This document shows positions 10,621 to 21,239 of a DNA stretch of 64,000 nucleotides, piece after piece. The notes under the pieces were generated by a model. That model ran no database searches. It was not told the DNA's origin and worked only from the letters and a program-made list of their open reading frames with translations. Numbering within the stretch: the stretch's first letter is position 1; each line of letters begins with the position of its first letter. Source of the DNA: Jacaranda mimosifolia (lineage: Eukaryota; Streptophyta; Magnoliopsida; Lamiales; Bignoniaceae); assembly GCA_018894105.1 (NCBI GenBank), contig CM032117.1, positions 43,634,501 through 43,698,500 of the forward strand, read 5' to 3'. The translations under genes were made by a program, and so were the position numbers.

Positions 10621-11285
10621 AATATAATGCAGGCGGAGATTGTTTTGATACAAAATTCTGCAACAAGGAAATGACAGTATTATTATTCCTCATCCATGAA
10701 TTGTGAAGACAGGAATCATCAACAGCAGGCATCGGAATTGAGTCACATGATCATCTTTTTTATTTCTTTAATTTTTTTACGTCAGATGATAATTGCCAAT
10801 CTTTTGATATGTAAGTTAAACCGTCCTTAGAATATATTTTGGAAATCTACGATGTATGATGTGCTTTGCAAAGTTGTACATATAGTATTGGTATGTGCAG
10901 AAATATTCTTAAATCCTACGGTGTTTGTGGTGTTGTAATTATGGGAGGCTAGAATACTAATTGCATTAAAGACTTTAAACATATATAAATATAGAAAATA
11001 ATTTCAACCTAGTGAAAGTACATTTGAGTTTACCATATTAAGTTTTAAAAATCAATTTTTTTATATTAAATGTCAAGCCATCATATAATTTTTTTCTTTT
11101 TATTTCAATAACTAAAACTAAAAGCTCAAAACTAATATGTGTATATAAATCAAATTGTTGTTACCAAATAGATGGGTCTGGTATTAGTTTTAGCCACTGA
11201 ATATGCAATAAGACATAGTATAATGAAGGGCTAATTGCAATTTATCAATGTGATATGCAAAATGGGCATAATATCCTCAGTCAAA

Positions 11286-11310
11286 ATATATATATATATA
11301 TATATATATA
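11286..11310. repeat. (AT)n microsatellite
   Basis: About 12 uninterrupted AT dinucleotides followed by ACAC. Confidence 0.95.
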
Positions 11311-11884
11311 CACAAAATAGTTCCTTATATTTTTAAAAATCATGTGCACCTCCCCCGTCTTCTTGTTTGATGCCCATTGAATATTAAAAAGATCGAATTT
11401 CCCATAAGTAAAATTCTTTTATATTTTATCTTACTTTTATTTTTATCATTTTTTCTTTTTTGCTTTGTCCATTCCATTCTAATTTTTTTGTCCATTCCAA
11501 ATTAAATAATATTTCATATTTATAAAAAGATATGTAATATATTTTTAGTTATCTTTATATAATATATATATGTAAATTTATTTATAAAATATATACACTT
11601 ATCTATGAATATATGCATATATATTATTTATTTATACATATCATAAATATACATATATATAATTTTCTTTAGTTCATGACAAATTAAATAGTATTATATT
11701 TATAAAAAAATATAACATATTTTTTATTTATATTTATATACAAAATATATACACACATATAAAAAAAATTATCTATAACATACATACATACATATATATA
11801 AAAAAAATATACCACCACCACCACTAACCCCAAGTCGCCGACCCCATCCCAAGGATGGATTTGGGGGGCCAAGCAGGGGCCATT

Positions 11885-11900
11885 CCCCCCCCCCCCCCCC
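11885..11900. repeat. Poly-C run (16 C)
   Basis: Sixteen consecutive C in an otherwise AT-rich setting, directly behind a GC-rich patch. Run length is vulnerable to sequencing error. Confidence 0.9.
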
Positions 11901-12070
11901 AATGGTTTATTATAATATATATTAGTATAATTAATTTAAATAATATATTAAAAAACAAAAGTTATTAACTAAAAGTAACTAATTTAATTTTCATTCATTA
12001 AATTTTTAAAAAAAATTAACTTTTATTATGGGCCTTAAATTAAAAATTAATTACCTAGATTTATTGAATT

Positions 12071-12628
12071 GAATTGAATTTATTTTTAATTAAAGATAAA
12101 AATTAAAATCAATTAATGGAATATTTATTTATTTTATTTTTTTAAAATTCAAAACAATTTTTTAGGTCCATATTTACAATCAAGTAATCAAGTGAAGACT
12201 ATTAAGCTAGGCTAGTTAAGGATTTCTATCTTATTTGTTTGAGAACATATTACGGGAGTTTAGGCAATTAAATTTTAAGGGACTTACAAAATAATTAAAA
12301 TTTATTAGGATTGAGATAAGAATAGATGTGAGATAAGAATAGAATAGAATTGAATTTATTTTTAATTAAAGATAAAAATTAAAATCAATTAATGAAATAT
12401 TTATTTATTTTATTTTTTTAAAATTCAAAACAAATTTTTAGGTCCATATTTACAATCAAGTAATCAAGTGAAGACTATTAAGTTAGGCTAGTTAAGGATT
12501 TCTATCTTATTTATTTGAGAATATATTACGGGAGTTTAGGCGATTAAATTTTAAGGGACTTACAAAATAATTAAAATGTCTTGTTTTAACTTTATTAGGA
12601 TTGAGATAAGAATAGATGTGAGCGAATA
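12071..12628. repeat. Tandem duplication, 276-bp unit
   Basis: The unit starting GAATTGAATTTATTTTTAAT at 12071 starts again at 12347, giving an exact offset of 276 bp. Shared landmarks are AGGTCCATATTTACAATCAA, ATTACGGGAGTTTAGGC and ATAAGAATAGATGTGAG. The copies differ by few substitutions and small indels, so the duplication is fairly recent. Non-coding. Confidence 0.92.
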
Positions 12629-13785
12629 TTTAAAAATTTATTTTTTTATATTTTTCTTTATGTTTCAACAACTATAAATAGAAGAACTTTTTAGGCTATA
12701 AATATTATGAAGAACATGTTTCAAAATAAGATGGAAACATGTTTCGGAACTCCTTTTTTTTTTTTTTTTTTTTTTCAACTTTCTAGTTACTTATATTAAA
12801 AAAATTATTACTAAAAGTTTTAATATTAATTTGATTCATTTATAAATTTTTTGATATAAAAGAGCATCACACTCAACTTCGATGAAAATGTATATTTTAA
12901 ATTTACAAATATGAAAATTATACTTAAACTTCTAAGCTTTATAATTTTTGCACCCCCAAACTCTCATTTCTGAATCTGTCCTTGCCTATTCGCAAACCCC
13001 AACGGGTTGCCATTGACCACATTGGCCAATGTGACCATGGCAGCCGTGTTGGCCGATGGTCGCTGGCAGCCATGGCAGGCTAGCGGCCATGTTGGCTGCA
13101 AGTTTTTTTTTTCTTTTATTTTCACCAGTAGCCAATTGGGTGGGAGGAAGGTGGATGGGTGCTAGGGTTGGGTTTTAATATTATATATAATATATATTAT
13201 CTAATTTTTTTAATATTATTAAAAAAAAAATTAATATGATTTAAATTGGACCATCGATTTCACAAAGAAAAATCCAGCGGCTGGTAAATAAGGATGTAAT
13301 CATCTTTTTAAGCACAAAAATAAATATCCAGCCGCATACACCTACGCGTGAGCTACACCAACACTCTCAAGGGTGCTCGTTGTATGATTTATGAAATCAT
13401 AGGGAGGTTTTTAGTACATTTTGTTTTTATGGGTTTTTTTTGCCAATAAGGCTTATCCTAGGGGGGTTGCTAGCAATTTTCCCGTACAATGAACAATTAT
13501 TTAACGAATTTATAAAAAAATGCAAAAGGATATATTATTTTCACACACAAATAAACACACAACAGTCATCTTTCCTTTCTCCATCTCAGTGCATATATAC
13601 ATGAAATACAGGAAACCTGAAGAGAAATGTATTATTTGGTTATTGAATTTCAATAAGGAGAACTTTAAACTACGGTACTTGTGTTTTATTTTTTATTTAA
13701 TTGCATGTCCTTCGAATGGTACAAAGCTGCTCATGCATAATGTTTAGATAACTTATTGTCATTTGCGCTTTAGAACTGAAAAAGG
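12629..13785. other. AT-rich intergenic sequence downstream of the SABATH pseudogene
   Basis: No supported gene. It contains a T run of more than 20 bases at about 12750-12775 and a GC-rich patch at 12990-13110 with repeated GGCC and CCATGGCAG words, source unknown. The part next to 13785 would be the 3' flank of the minus-strand SABATH pseudogene. Confidence 0.5.
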
Positions 13786-14219
13786 TTAAGCACCGATCTG
13801 ACCCCAAATGAATATAATTAACATGCGAGAAAACATGGCTTTCTGTTGAATTGCTCTTGTGAACAGTTCATCAGCTATTTCATTTCTCAAGTGATTGGCA
13901 ACAATTCCTTCTACTATTGCTCTAAGGTGCATTACTGCTCTCTCACTGTCTATGGAGGCTTTGCTGTTTGACCCTAAGTAGTTCCTTAACTCCGTTTTAT
14001 TAAAATCAAAACATCCGTTTTTCTCCACGAGTCTAGTCATTTCGTCGAACCAAGGACAGAAATGAGGAATATTGAATGAATCAACTTTATCTTGGTTTTG
14101 TAGTCCCTACTGACAGGATGCGGAAAAATGGGAATACTAATTAGGTACGTAAACATATACTAAATATTATATTAATGATAGCATATATTAAGTTACAAAA
14201 TAATATTAGTTACAAAATA

Positions 14220-15700
14220 GGGCAAATGTCATAAATGATCCCTAAAGTTTTAGTTTAGAATCACTTTAGTTGCCAAACTTTAAAACTTCCTTTTTTAGTC
14301 CCTAACGTTTGGATTTAGTTTCAATCTAGTCTCTAAGTCAACTTTCCGGCAACTTTTTAAGGGCAAAATTGTCAATTTAGTTTTATGTTTCACTTTAGTC
14401 CCTATATAAGGTTTTATGTTCCACTTTAGTCCCTATATAAGATTTTGTGTTCCAATTTAGTCCCTATCTTACTTTTTTTCTTTTTCTTTTTTTCTTTTTA
14501 GAAATATATGTGCATGTGTGTGTATATAATTGATACTAATATATTATTATTAACATTAGATATATTATTGATATATTAATATCATTTGTGATACTATTAT
14601 AATTAATAATATTAATTGTATGATTAGTGATATATTAACAATAATAAAGATTATATTATAATAATTTTAATTATATTCATAATATATAGTATTAATAATA
14701 TTATAAATATTATTAATATAATAATTTATTATTATTATTATTATAATATTACTACTACTAATAATAATACATGATACTAATAAATATTAAATTAATTTTA
14801 TTATTATTAGTATAATTAATCATAAGAATAATAAGATTAATATTATCAATGATAATAATAGTATTATTATGGTAATATAATTATATAATATTATTAGTAT
14901 TATTATTGATATGAGGCAGCCCAACAAGTCCAGCCCAACGATACTCGACTAAGACAGTGATGTGATGTCCAGCAGCCCAATCGTCGATAGGCTCGGCCTA
15001 TCGACTGTAACTCGACCTCGGGTTTTGTCAACTAGGGCAGTGCATCGGCACCACCTCGTATACCGAATTCTGGTTGACCCAAACTCGAGGTGTTCTCCCT
15101 TATTCGTCCAGCAAGATCTAATCCGAGCTGGATCATGCCTTATCGATCACCCGAGAAGATATCATGCAGAAGTGACCATATCGACCATGGAGGTCGAGGA
15201 AAGGTAGCAGCCCCTCAACCGCACTGAATGCTCCACCAGGCGGCGTGCCCCCGCACTAATCGCGCATGCCACCACAATATTATTAATTATAATAGTATCA
15301 CAAATGATATTAATATACAATAATATATTATTTAATGTTAATAATAATATTAGTATCAATTATATATACACATGCACATATATTTATAAAAAGAAAAAAA
15401 GAAAAAGAAAAAAAGTAACATAGGGACTAAATTGGAACATAAAATCTTATACAGGGACTAAAGTGGAACATAAAACCTTATATAGGGACTAAAGTGAAAC
15501 ATAAAACCTTATATAGGGACTAAAGTGAAACATACAACTATAAATTGACAATTTTGCCTTTAAAAAGTTGCCGGAAAGTTGACTTAGGGACTAGATTGAA
15601 ACTAAATCCAAACTTTAGGGATTAAAAAAGGGAGTTTTAAAGTTTGAGGACTAAAGTGATTCTAAACTAAAACTTTAGGGACCATTTATGACATTTTCCC
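14220..15700. mobile_element. Non-autonomous MULE with ~400-bp terminal inverted repeats
   Basis: Starts GGGCAAATGTCATAAATGAT and ends with its near inverse ...CATTTATGACATTTTCCC. The flanking 9-bp duplication TACAAAATA (14211-14219 and 15701-15709) is perfect, which is the Mutator signature. The two arms pair over about 390-420 bp (14220 to about 14612, and about 15278 to 15700). Each arm holds tandem copies of a ~31-bp unit containing TTTAGTCCCTATATAAG: three in the left arm and four in the right. The loop has an ATT-rich part (14613-14915) and a GC-rich part (14917-15277) of foreign look. No transposase is encoded. Confidence 0.9.
14917..15277. other. GC-rich cargo segment in the MULE loop
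   Basis: About 360 bp of much higher GC content than either flank, rich in TCGA-containing words (CTCGAC, TCGATC, TCGACC), inside an ATT-repeat background. It may be captured host or transposon DNA. Short open frames exist (for example 14962-15207), but no family was recognised. Confidence 0.5.
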
Positions 15701-15712
15701 TACAAAATAATA

Positions 15713-16200
15713 TTAGTGACGAAATAATAAGTGACAATCTGAAAATTGTCACTAACTGCATATATTAAGTGATAATAATTTTTATTTTTTTTGTTAATAA
15801 TATTTTTTAAGTGACAATATCATGTCTCTTGTCACAATATGATCAATAGTGGTTAAAAAATTAATATTTTAAGTTGTCACTACTAATAATTCGTGATCTC
15901 CTATATATGGTAACGTGACAATAAAAATTATCAATATAATTTATGACAAAATTTTCATTAATGTCGCTAGGTTGTCAGCATATGTGTGTCATTCATTGTT
16001 TAAACACTATTTTTATCATTATTTAGTTTATAAAAATAAACACTATTTTTATCATTATTTAGTTTGTAAAATTAAACACCATTTTTGTCATTATTTAGTT
16101 AGTTTGCAAAAATCATTAAAATGACAGACAAATTTTTTCGTCACTTAATATATATAATTAGTGACAATTCTTGTTTCGTCACTTATTATTTTGTCACTAA
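15713..16200. mobile_element. Small inverted-repeat element (MITE-like)
   Basis: The left end TTAGTGACGAAATAATAAG and the right end, read inverted, TTAGTGACAAAATAATAAG form terminal inverted repeats. These continue through ATTGTCACTAA to CATATATTAAGTGA/TATATATTAAGTGA (about 60 bp). The middle has three ~37-bp tandem units (about 16001-16115) with CACTATTTTTATCATTATTT. No coding capacity. The neighbouring left flank of the MULE (14181-14219) has related sequence, so the MULE probably landed in or beside this element. The target duplication is unclear. Confidence 0.65.
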
Positions 16201-16954
16201 CTAATTATTTTTTTTCTTTTTTGGGTGATAATTCAATGTTTGAAGATGGAATTAACTCTTGGAAAAGCATTGGTTGCCTCTTTGGCCATGTCCATGAGGA
16301 TGGATCCAAGAAAATCGAATGCCCAACACCATGTGTACGAACTCTATTAGGGAAGGGACACCAGGCATCAGGATTACAATCAACCCACCTTGTATAATTT
16401 CTTGAGCTCTTGCACTTAGGAATATTTCAATGTCTTTGTCGAATTAATCGGCATAAGCTTTCACCACACTGTCCGAGGCACCCGTGTAGTGAATTTTACA
16501 GTGTACGTTCCATGCAGAAGAGTTTTTGACTTGTAACTCGTGGCACCCTGGAAAGCCTGTGGAGTGTAGAAGAGGAAAATGCAATATTTGATGGAAGAAT
16601 TAAGAAGGGAACAATCGTCGGTAGAAAGAACCACGAATCCCAGCTGCAAAGTATTTCCTCTTATGAGGAACAGGAAGAGAGGTGAAGAGCATGTTAAAAT
16701 CGTTATTTTTCTGATCGTTGAAGAAAACTTGGAATTAAATCAGTTCATCGGGACCAGTTAGCCCTAGCTTGTATATGGTACTTATGTTCGACCATTTCGA
16801 CTATGGGTTGCAAGGCCGAGAAAGTATTTGGTCCAACAGAACATCCCAAGTCTGCAATGGTAAATGTACTCGAACCACATAGCAATGATTTTACATCAAG
16901 ACTTTCAAAAACTGCCTCCTTCATTACATCCTTTGCAGCAATAAAGCCATCTCT

Positions 16955-17454
16955 CTGCATGTGAACTTAATTGTTGTTAGTCTGCAGTTTTGTGGTTGTG
17001 TATCAAGGAGATTAAAGTAAAATTACAAATTATTACTCTATTTGAGATTGAAGATTAGCCTGTTAATTGCTTTCCACAATAATTTTTCTTAATCTCTTTT
17101 GGTTGTTTGATATATAATATTAGTCTTTAAAGTGACATAATTGTCCCTAATAAAAACCATGAACCCTCCATTTTTTCTCAAATCACAAGGATAATTTTGA
17201 TATTTTCAATTAGTAAAAATGTATAATGGTGTGTAATCACAGCCTCACATGCACATTTACAACATATAACCTTTAATCTAGGCTGTGGGGACGGGCTTTA
17301 GCATAAATTCGGATCGGCCCGCTTTTTTTGTGGTAGATATCGAACACTTATTTCATATTAAAGTCCCAATTCGTTGGTATTAACCTAATCAAATGCGCCC
17401 CGTAAATTAATTAATTAATTATTTACAAAGCTTGAATTTAAATTTTATTGAAAT
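16955..17454 (-). other. SABATH intron 1, part downstream of the solo LTR
   Basis: Lies between the exon 2 acceptor (CACATGCAG|AG at 16955) and the solo LTR. AT-rich with no coding signal. Without the LTR, intron 1 would be about 660 bp, a normal plant intron size. Confidence 0.7.
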
Positions 17455-20400
17455 TGTAACGCCCCGACTGGGAGGCGCCTGCTTTCGGCCGAGGTGCTAC
17501 TCACACAATGTCACATGTCATTCTTACAATAGAAGATCACCTTTCCAAATTTCTAAAATAATTAAATCCTACAACCATCTCCATCGGATACTCACTCCTG
17601 AGCCGAAATATTTCGAGTCACACTTGGCACTTCTATCATCCTCATTGCCTCATGTGTGGCCGGGGTTAGTCTATCTTCATCACTTGTTCTTATCTGGGGT
17701 GAAGAATAGAGAACAATAATAAAACAACATAAGTCCGAATGACATAGTGAGATAGTTTAACAATACAACCAAGTAACAATTTCACAATTATTATATAAGA
17801 GACAAATAGAGGTATGAATATTCCTAGGAGTTGTGACAGAAGGTTTTAATCAAAATTTAGAGCGATCCATCTCACCACCGTCCCATGCTAGTGATGAGAC
17901 TTCACAAATTCACTATCTCTCACAGAGGAATTTTAAATCATGATTGCGACCACAAAGAGTCGACATGTCACTTGAATAATCACTGAGTTTGTGTCAAACA
18001 CTCGAGTTTCAAAATGTAAAGTAAAATTAATATCACTTGCTCACTTTTGCTGTTGGTGGTTCTCCTACCTTATCACTCCACTTTTGAAAACATGAAAATC
18101 CTTATTCCTCCAAAGTATCGAGTGATCGGCTCGGACACTTATTCACTCACTGGGCATGGCTAGCTACATGCCTAATCCCGCTCATAGCCAACTACCTTTA
18201 GCCCTCTATGAGTAGGGATTATATGTACATTTTTGTATGGGTATCAGCTGAAAGAATTGTCGCTGCGGACCGTTCCGCCCAACTGTCTTTCATAACCGAT
18301 CCCAGGTCCCACCCCCAAGGGTATTAAGTATATGATCATTGATAATGTTTAGTATATCCAACATCATATAATTTAACACGTCACTTTGCCATGATAATTA
18401 ATCATCACTGAATAAACACAGGGCTTTTCTAAAGAAACATGGCAATATGTTTTCGAAATCGCTTTCACTTTCCTCAACACAATCGCCAATTTTGTATAAA
18501 ACGACATCAGTAAATATCAATAGGAGCACTCAGTGTAAAAGGGGCAAAGTGGAGTACTGTTTTCGTAAACTATTAACTTTATCAGAACTTGGGTGGAAGT
18601 GAATTGCGGTGTGTGGAGTCAGTCATGTAAAATGGGTGAGGGGGCTCAGGTATGAATAGTCCAAGAATTACAGATAAGGGCAAGAGAGGTCCAATCAAGT
18701 ACTGAGAGAGTTTAAGAGCAGCAAGTCAATGTTACATAGGTAAATGGTAATCTTTAGTAGAGGGGAGGCCAAACAGAGCTGATATACATGTACAAGATAA
18801 GAAATCGTATTTATCAAAATTGGGAGTTTAGGTAGCAATAATTTGAGAATTTCGAGTAGAAGGGATAGCTCAAACAAATGGACCAAGCAAATATGAAAGC
18901 CAAAGAATAGCACAGATCCAGCATGCATTAATCCTCAAATCTTAGCACAAATAGAACAAAGCGGCAAGATATAATAACTAGCATGTATGTTCTTTCCCCA
19001 GCAAGAAAGCTCATATAAACTCACCTGGAAAATGCAGAGGAATTCTTAATCGTATAGTCACTCAGGTTCTGGCTTCTTAGTCAAATCGAGAGCACTGTCA
19101 TAAAATAACTTGAGTTATCATTTCATCAATCGTCTGAGTCTTCACTATACGTATAATGAACGTCATTATCAAACTTAAGGGTATTCTAACGTAGCCGTGA
19201 TAATTCTTAGGTATTTAAACAGTCTATGACCTTGTTTCCCAACTGATTTAAAGTTCAGAATACATAACTTAAACCTAATATTGACTATGATTTCTCAATC
19301 ATAATCCTCAATTCCATGTTACACTTAACTGTGCAAGGTAATCATTTATCATAGTCCTTAACTCGATAAGTCGATAAATAGATTGTCAAAATCTTATTTA
19401 AAGTCTCAACAACAATATGATAATTCCTCCAAACTGATTAAACTCATTACTGTATCAATTACAAAATCAATCTATAACCTCAGACTAAACCATAGCTTAA
19501 CAATCTTAACTCTGGTCACATTCGACTTCGTCCGAAAATCTAAATACATTCAACAGTTCAATCGAATCAAAGTTTGATTATTAAAATTTACCCAAATTGG
19601 GTCGAATCGGGACCCAGTCTCATGCCAGGACTAGTCCAGATGAGTCCGGAATCAAATTTTGCACAGACTACCGGAACAGTGTCGTCATGCGCCGTCGCCG
19701 GAGTTCCACGCGCCGCCGCCGACGATGGACACCGCCACCACCAGCAGGCGTGCCTTATCGAGATGATCACAACCCCCCAACTAATTTTGAATTCCGACCA
19801 CCGTAGGCCAGTCAATTGCGCCAAAAACCATCCTGAAACCCTAGCCTTGCCGCTGTCCTACGCCACTTTCAATTCTACCACCACCGTTCGCCGTTTCACA
19901 AAATTAACACCACCATCAGCCTACCCATAGCTCAACGACCACAACCCACCAAAACACAACCCTATTCCGTCTCCGGAAGCGGCGAAACCGTCACCTCCGT
20001 CGAGCTCTCGATTTTTCGGCCACTCCGCCGTTTGTTTTGGATGAAACTTGGTATAGGAGTCATACTTGAGCTGCGGGGAGTCTTCCTATCGGTTTAGTTT
20101 TGAGTTTTACGGCCATTTTCCGGTGATTCGATGGTGGGGTAGCTTTTGGGCCATTTTTGAGAATTAGAAGAAAATTCGTCCTTCAACTATATATATAAAA
20201 ATACTTTTCAGCCTTCTCATTTTAGCCACAAAAGTTCTAACCGACTTCAATATTACCCCTCAGCTTTCGTCAGTTTTTCACTTCTGTCCCAAGGTTTCAA
20301 TTTAGCCCACTAACTTCTATTTTTCACACATTGACCCCCTAACATTCTTAGTTCCAATCAATTAGGTCCAAACTGACTTATTTTGAGGTCCTCAAACTTC

Positions 20401-20549
20401 CATTTCTCTCACATTGACCCCTAGAACTTCTAAAATTTTTACAATCAAATCCTTTTTATTTATTTTTTCGAACCTTAAAATCCGATCAATTATCAACTTA
20501 ATTTCTAAATCCTTATTTATTCAAAATACCAAATTTTGGGGGTGTTACA
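17455..20549 (-). mobile_element. Solo LTR of a Tekay-like Ty3/gypsy element (~3.1 kb)
   Basis: On minus it starts TGTAACACCCCCAAAATTTG at 20549 and ends CCAGTCGGGGCGTTACA at 17455, the ends I associate with large plant Tekay/Del chromovirus LTRs. Neither pol nor gag is present between or beside, and only one start and one end occur, so it is a solo LTR left by LTR-LTR recombination. Flanks share AAAT (17451-17454 and 20550-20553), compatible with a decayed 5-bp target duplication. A TATA-like ATATATATA on minus lies near 20190-20200. A GC-rich segment (19600-20000) with overlapping open frames on both strands is LTR sequence, not a gene. It sits in intron 1 of the SABATH pseudogene. Confidence 0.85.
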
Positions 20550-20779
20550 AAATTTTTTGTTTATTATGAAAAAGTAATCTAGTAGGAGAAGACTAAATAA
20601 AGAATGCACGAGTGGCTTGTGTGTAGAGCGAAAAATGATTTAATTTTAAATTTAAAAAAAAAAAAAAACTAGCTAAGACGATTATTCAATAATTAAGAGG
20701 AATACATAACCTGCAAATTTGAGTTCTTGGCGTAGCTATAAGTGCCATCACCACCATTCAATGGAGATGTTTGTGCCAT

Positions 20780-21239
20780 TTGTCTGACCTATTATTTAAG
20801 TTGACTTTATTTGAATTCCAATTGCAACAAATATTATTATTTCACACACATATTTATATTTTATAACCAACACCCACAGTCCAAGACTAACATTAATTCT
20901 TCAATTTTGATATTGACATCTCTACTTAAATTGTCTTTGAATTAAATGCTCAGGCATTAGCTCATCCACCTAAAGTCGTAAGGCAACACTTATATATAGT
21001 TCAAGGCTTCATTTTCCTTGTTATTGAATTAGATCGTATATATCACCCTATTGTAATAACATAGATTTTGTTATTGCATAATATTATTCATATTATTGAA
21101 TATTTTTGTCATCTTAATTAAATTATTATTTTCTCAATAACTTATAATTTTAAATATATTTTATAAGTAAAAGAAAAGTTTGACACCAGGATTATCTATT
21201 AAAATATTGTAATTTACTTAAAAGATTTTACAAATTATA
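20780..21239. other. AT-rich spacer, upstream flank of the SABATH pseudogene
   Basis: The former promoter of the SABATH gene would lie here, immediately before its ATG at 20779-20777. I see AT-rich sequence, but no TATA box I would defend and no coding signal. It ends where CACTA sequence starts near 21240. Confidence 0.5.

Larger units (their letters stand above)
10621..12070. other. AT-rich intergenic sequence
   Basis: No supported gene. It holds an (AT)n microsatellite (11286-11310), long A/T runs, a (CCA)n-like stretch near 11812-11825 and a 16-base C run (11885-11900). A GC-rich patch at about 11812-11905 could be a fragment of a repeat, but no family was recognised. Confidence 0.6.
14106..16278 (-). 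other. SABATH intron 2 (with transposon insertions)
   Basis: The minus-strand reading goes from MDMAKE at 16278 to GLQNQDKVDSFN at 14106, as expected for adjacent residues in the family, so the 2171 bp between (16277-14107) is an intron. Its donor is GAG|GCAACC and its acceptor GTCAGTAG|GG. The GC donor is either a tolerated GC-AG intron or a decayed GT. It contains a MULE (14220-15700) and an inverted-repeat element (15713-16200). Confidence 0.75.
13786..20779 (-). pseudogene. SABATH-family carboxyl methyltransferase pseudogene
   Basis: SABATH enzymes transfer a methyl group from S-adenosylmethionine to carboxyl groups (or N) of plant metabolites such as salicylate, jasmonate or farnesoate. 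Three exons can be read on minus. Exon 1 (20779-20711) is MAQTSPLNGGDGTYSYAKN..., with the family's N-terminal substrate/SAM segment and a CAG|GT donor. Exon 2 (16954-16278) starts after an AG acceptor with RDGFIAAK, then IADLGCSVGPNTF (SAM-binding motif I), FQVFFNDQ, GSFYRRLFPS, HYTGASDSVVKAYAD, FLSARAQEI and MDMAKE. Exon 3 (14106-13786) gives KVDSFNIP...MTRLVEKNGCFDF and ends at a TAA at 13786-13788. Stops and at least three frameshifts interrupt exon 2 (for example after LFPS, after AYAD and just before FQVF), and the second donor reads GC, not GT. Both introns are swollen by transposons. It is not functional as read. The substrate cannot be assigned. Confidence 0.85.

Noticed and set aside
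11684..11902. 72-codon minus-strand frame with a Gly-rich start
   Set aside because: It is produced by the poly-C run and TA-rich microsatellite; low complexity.
19574..19930. Overlapping open frames on both strands in GC-rich sequence
   Set aside because: The segment is inside the Tekay-like solo LTR. Open frames in three readings at once are a composition effect.
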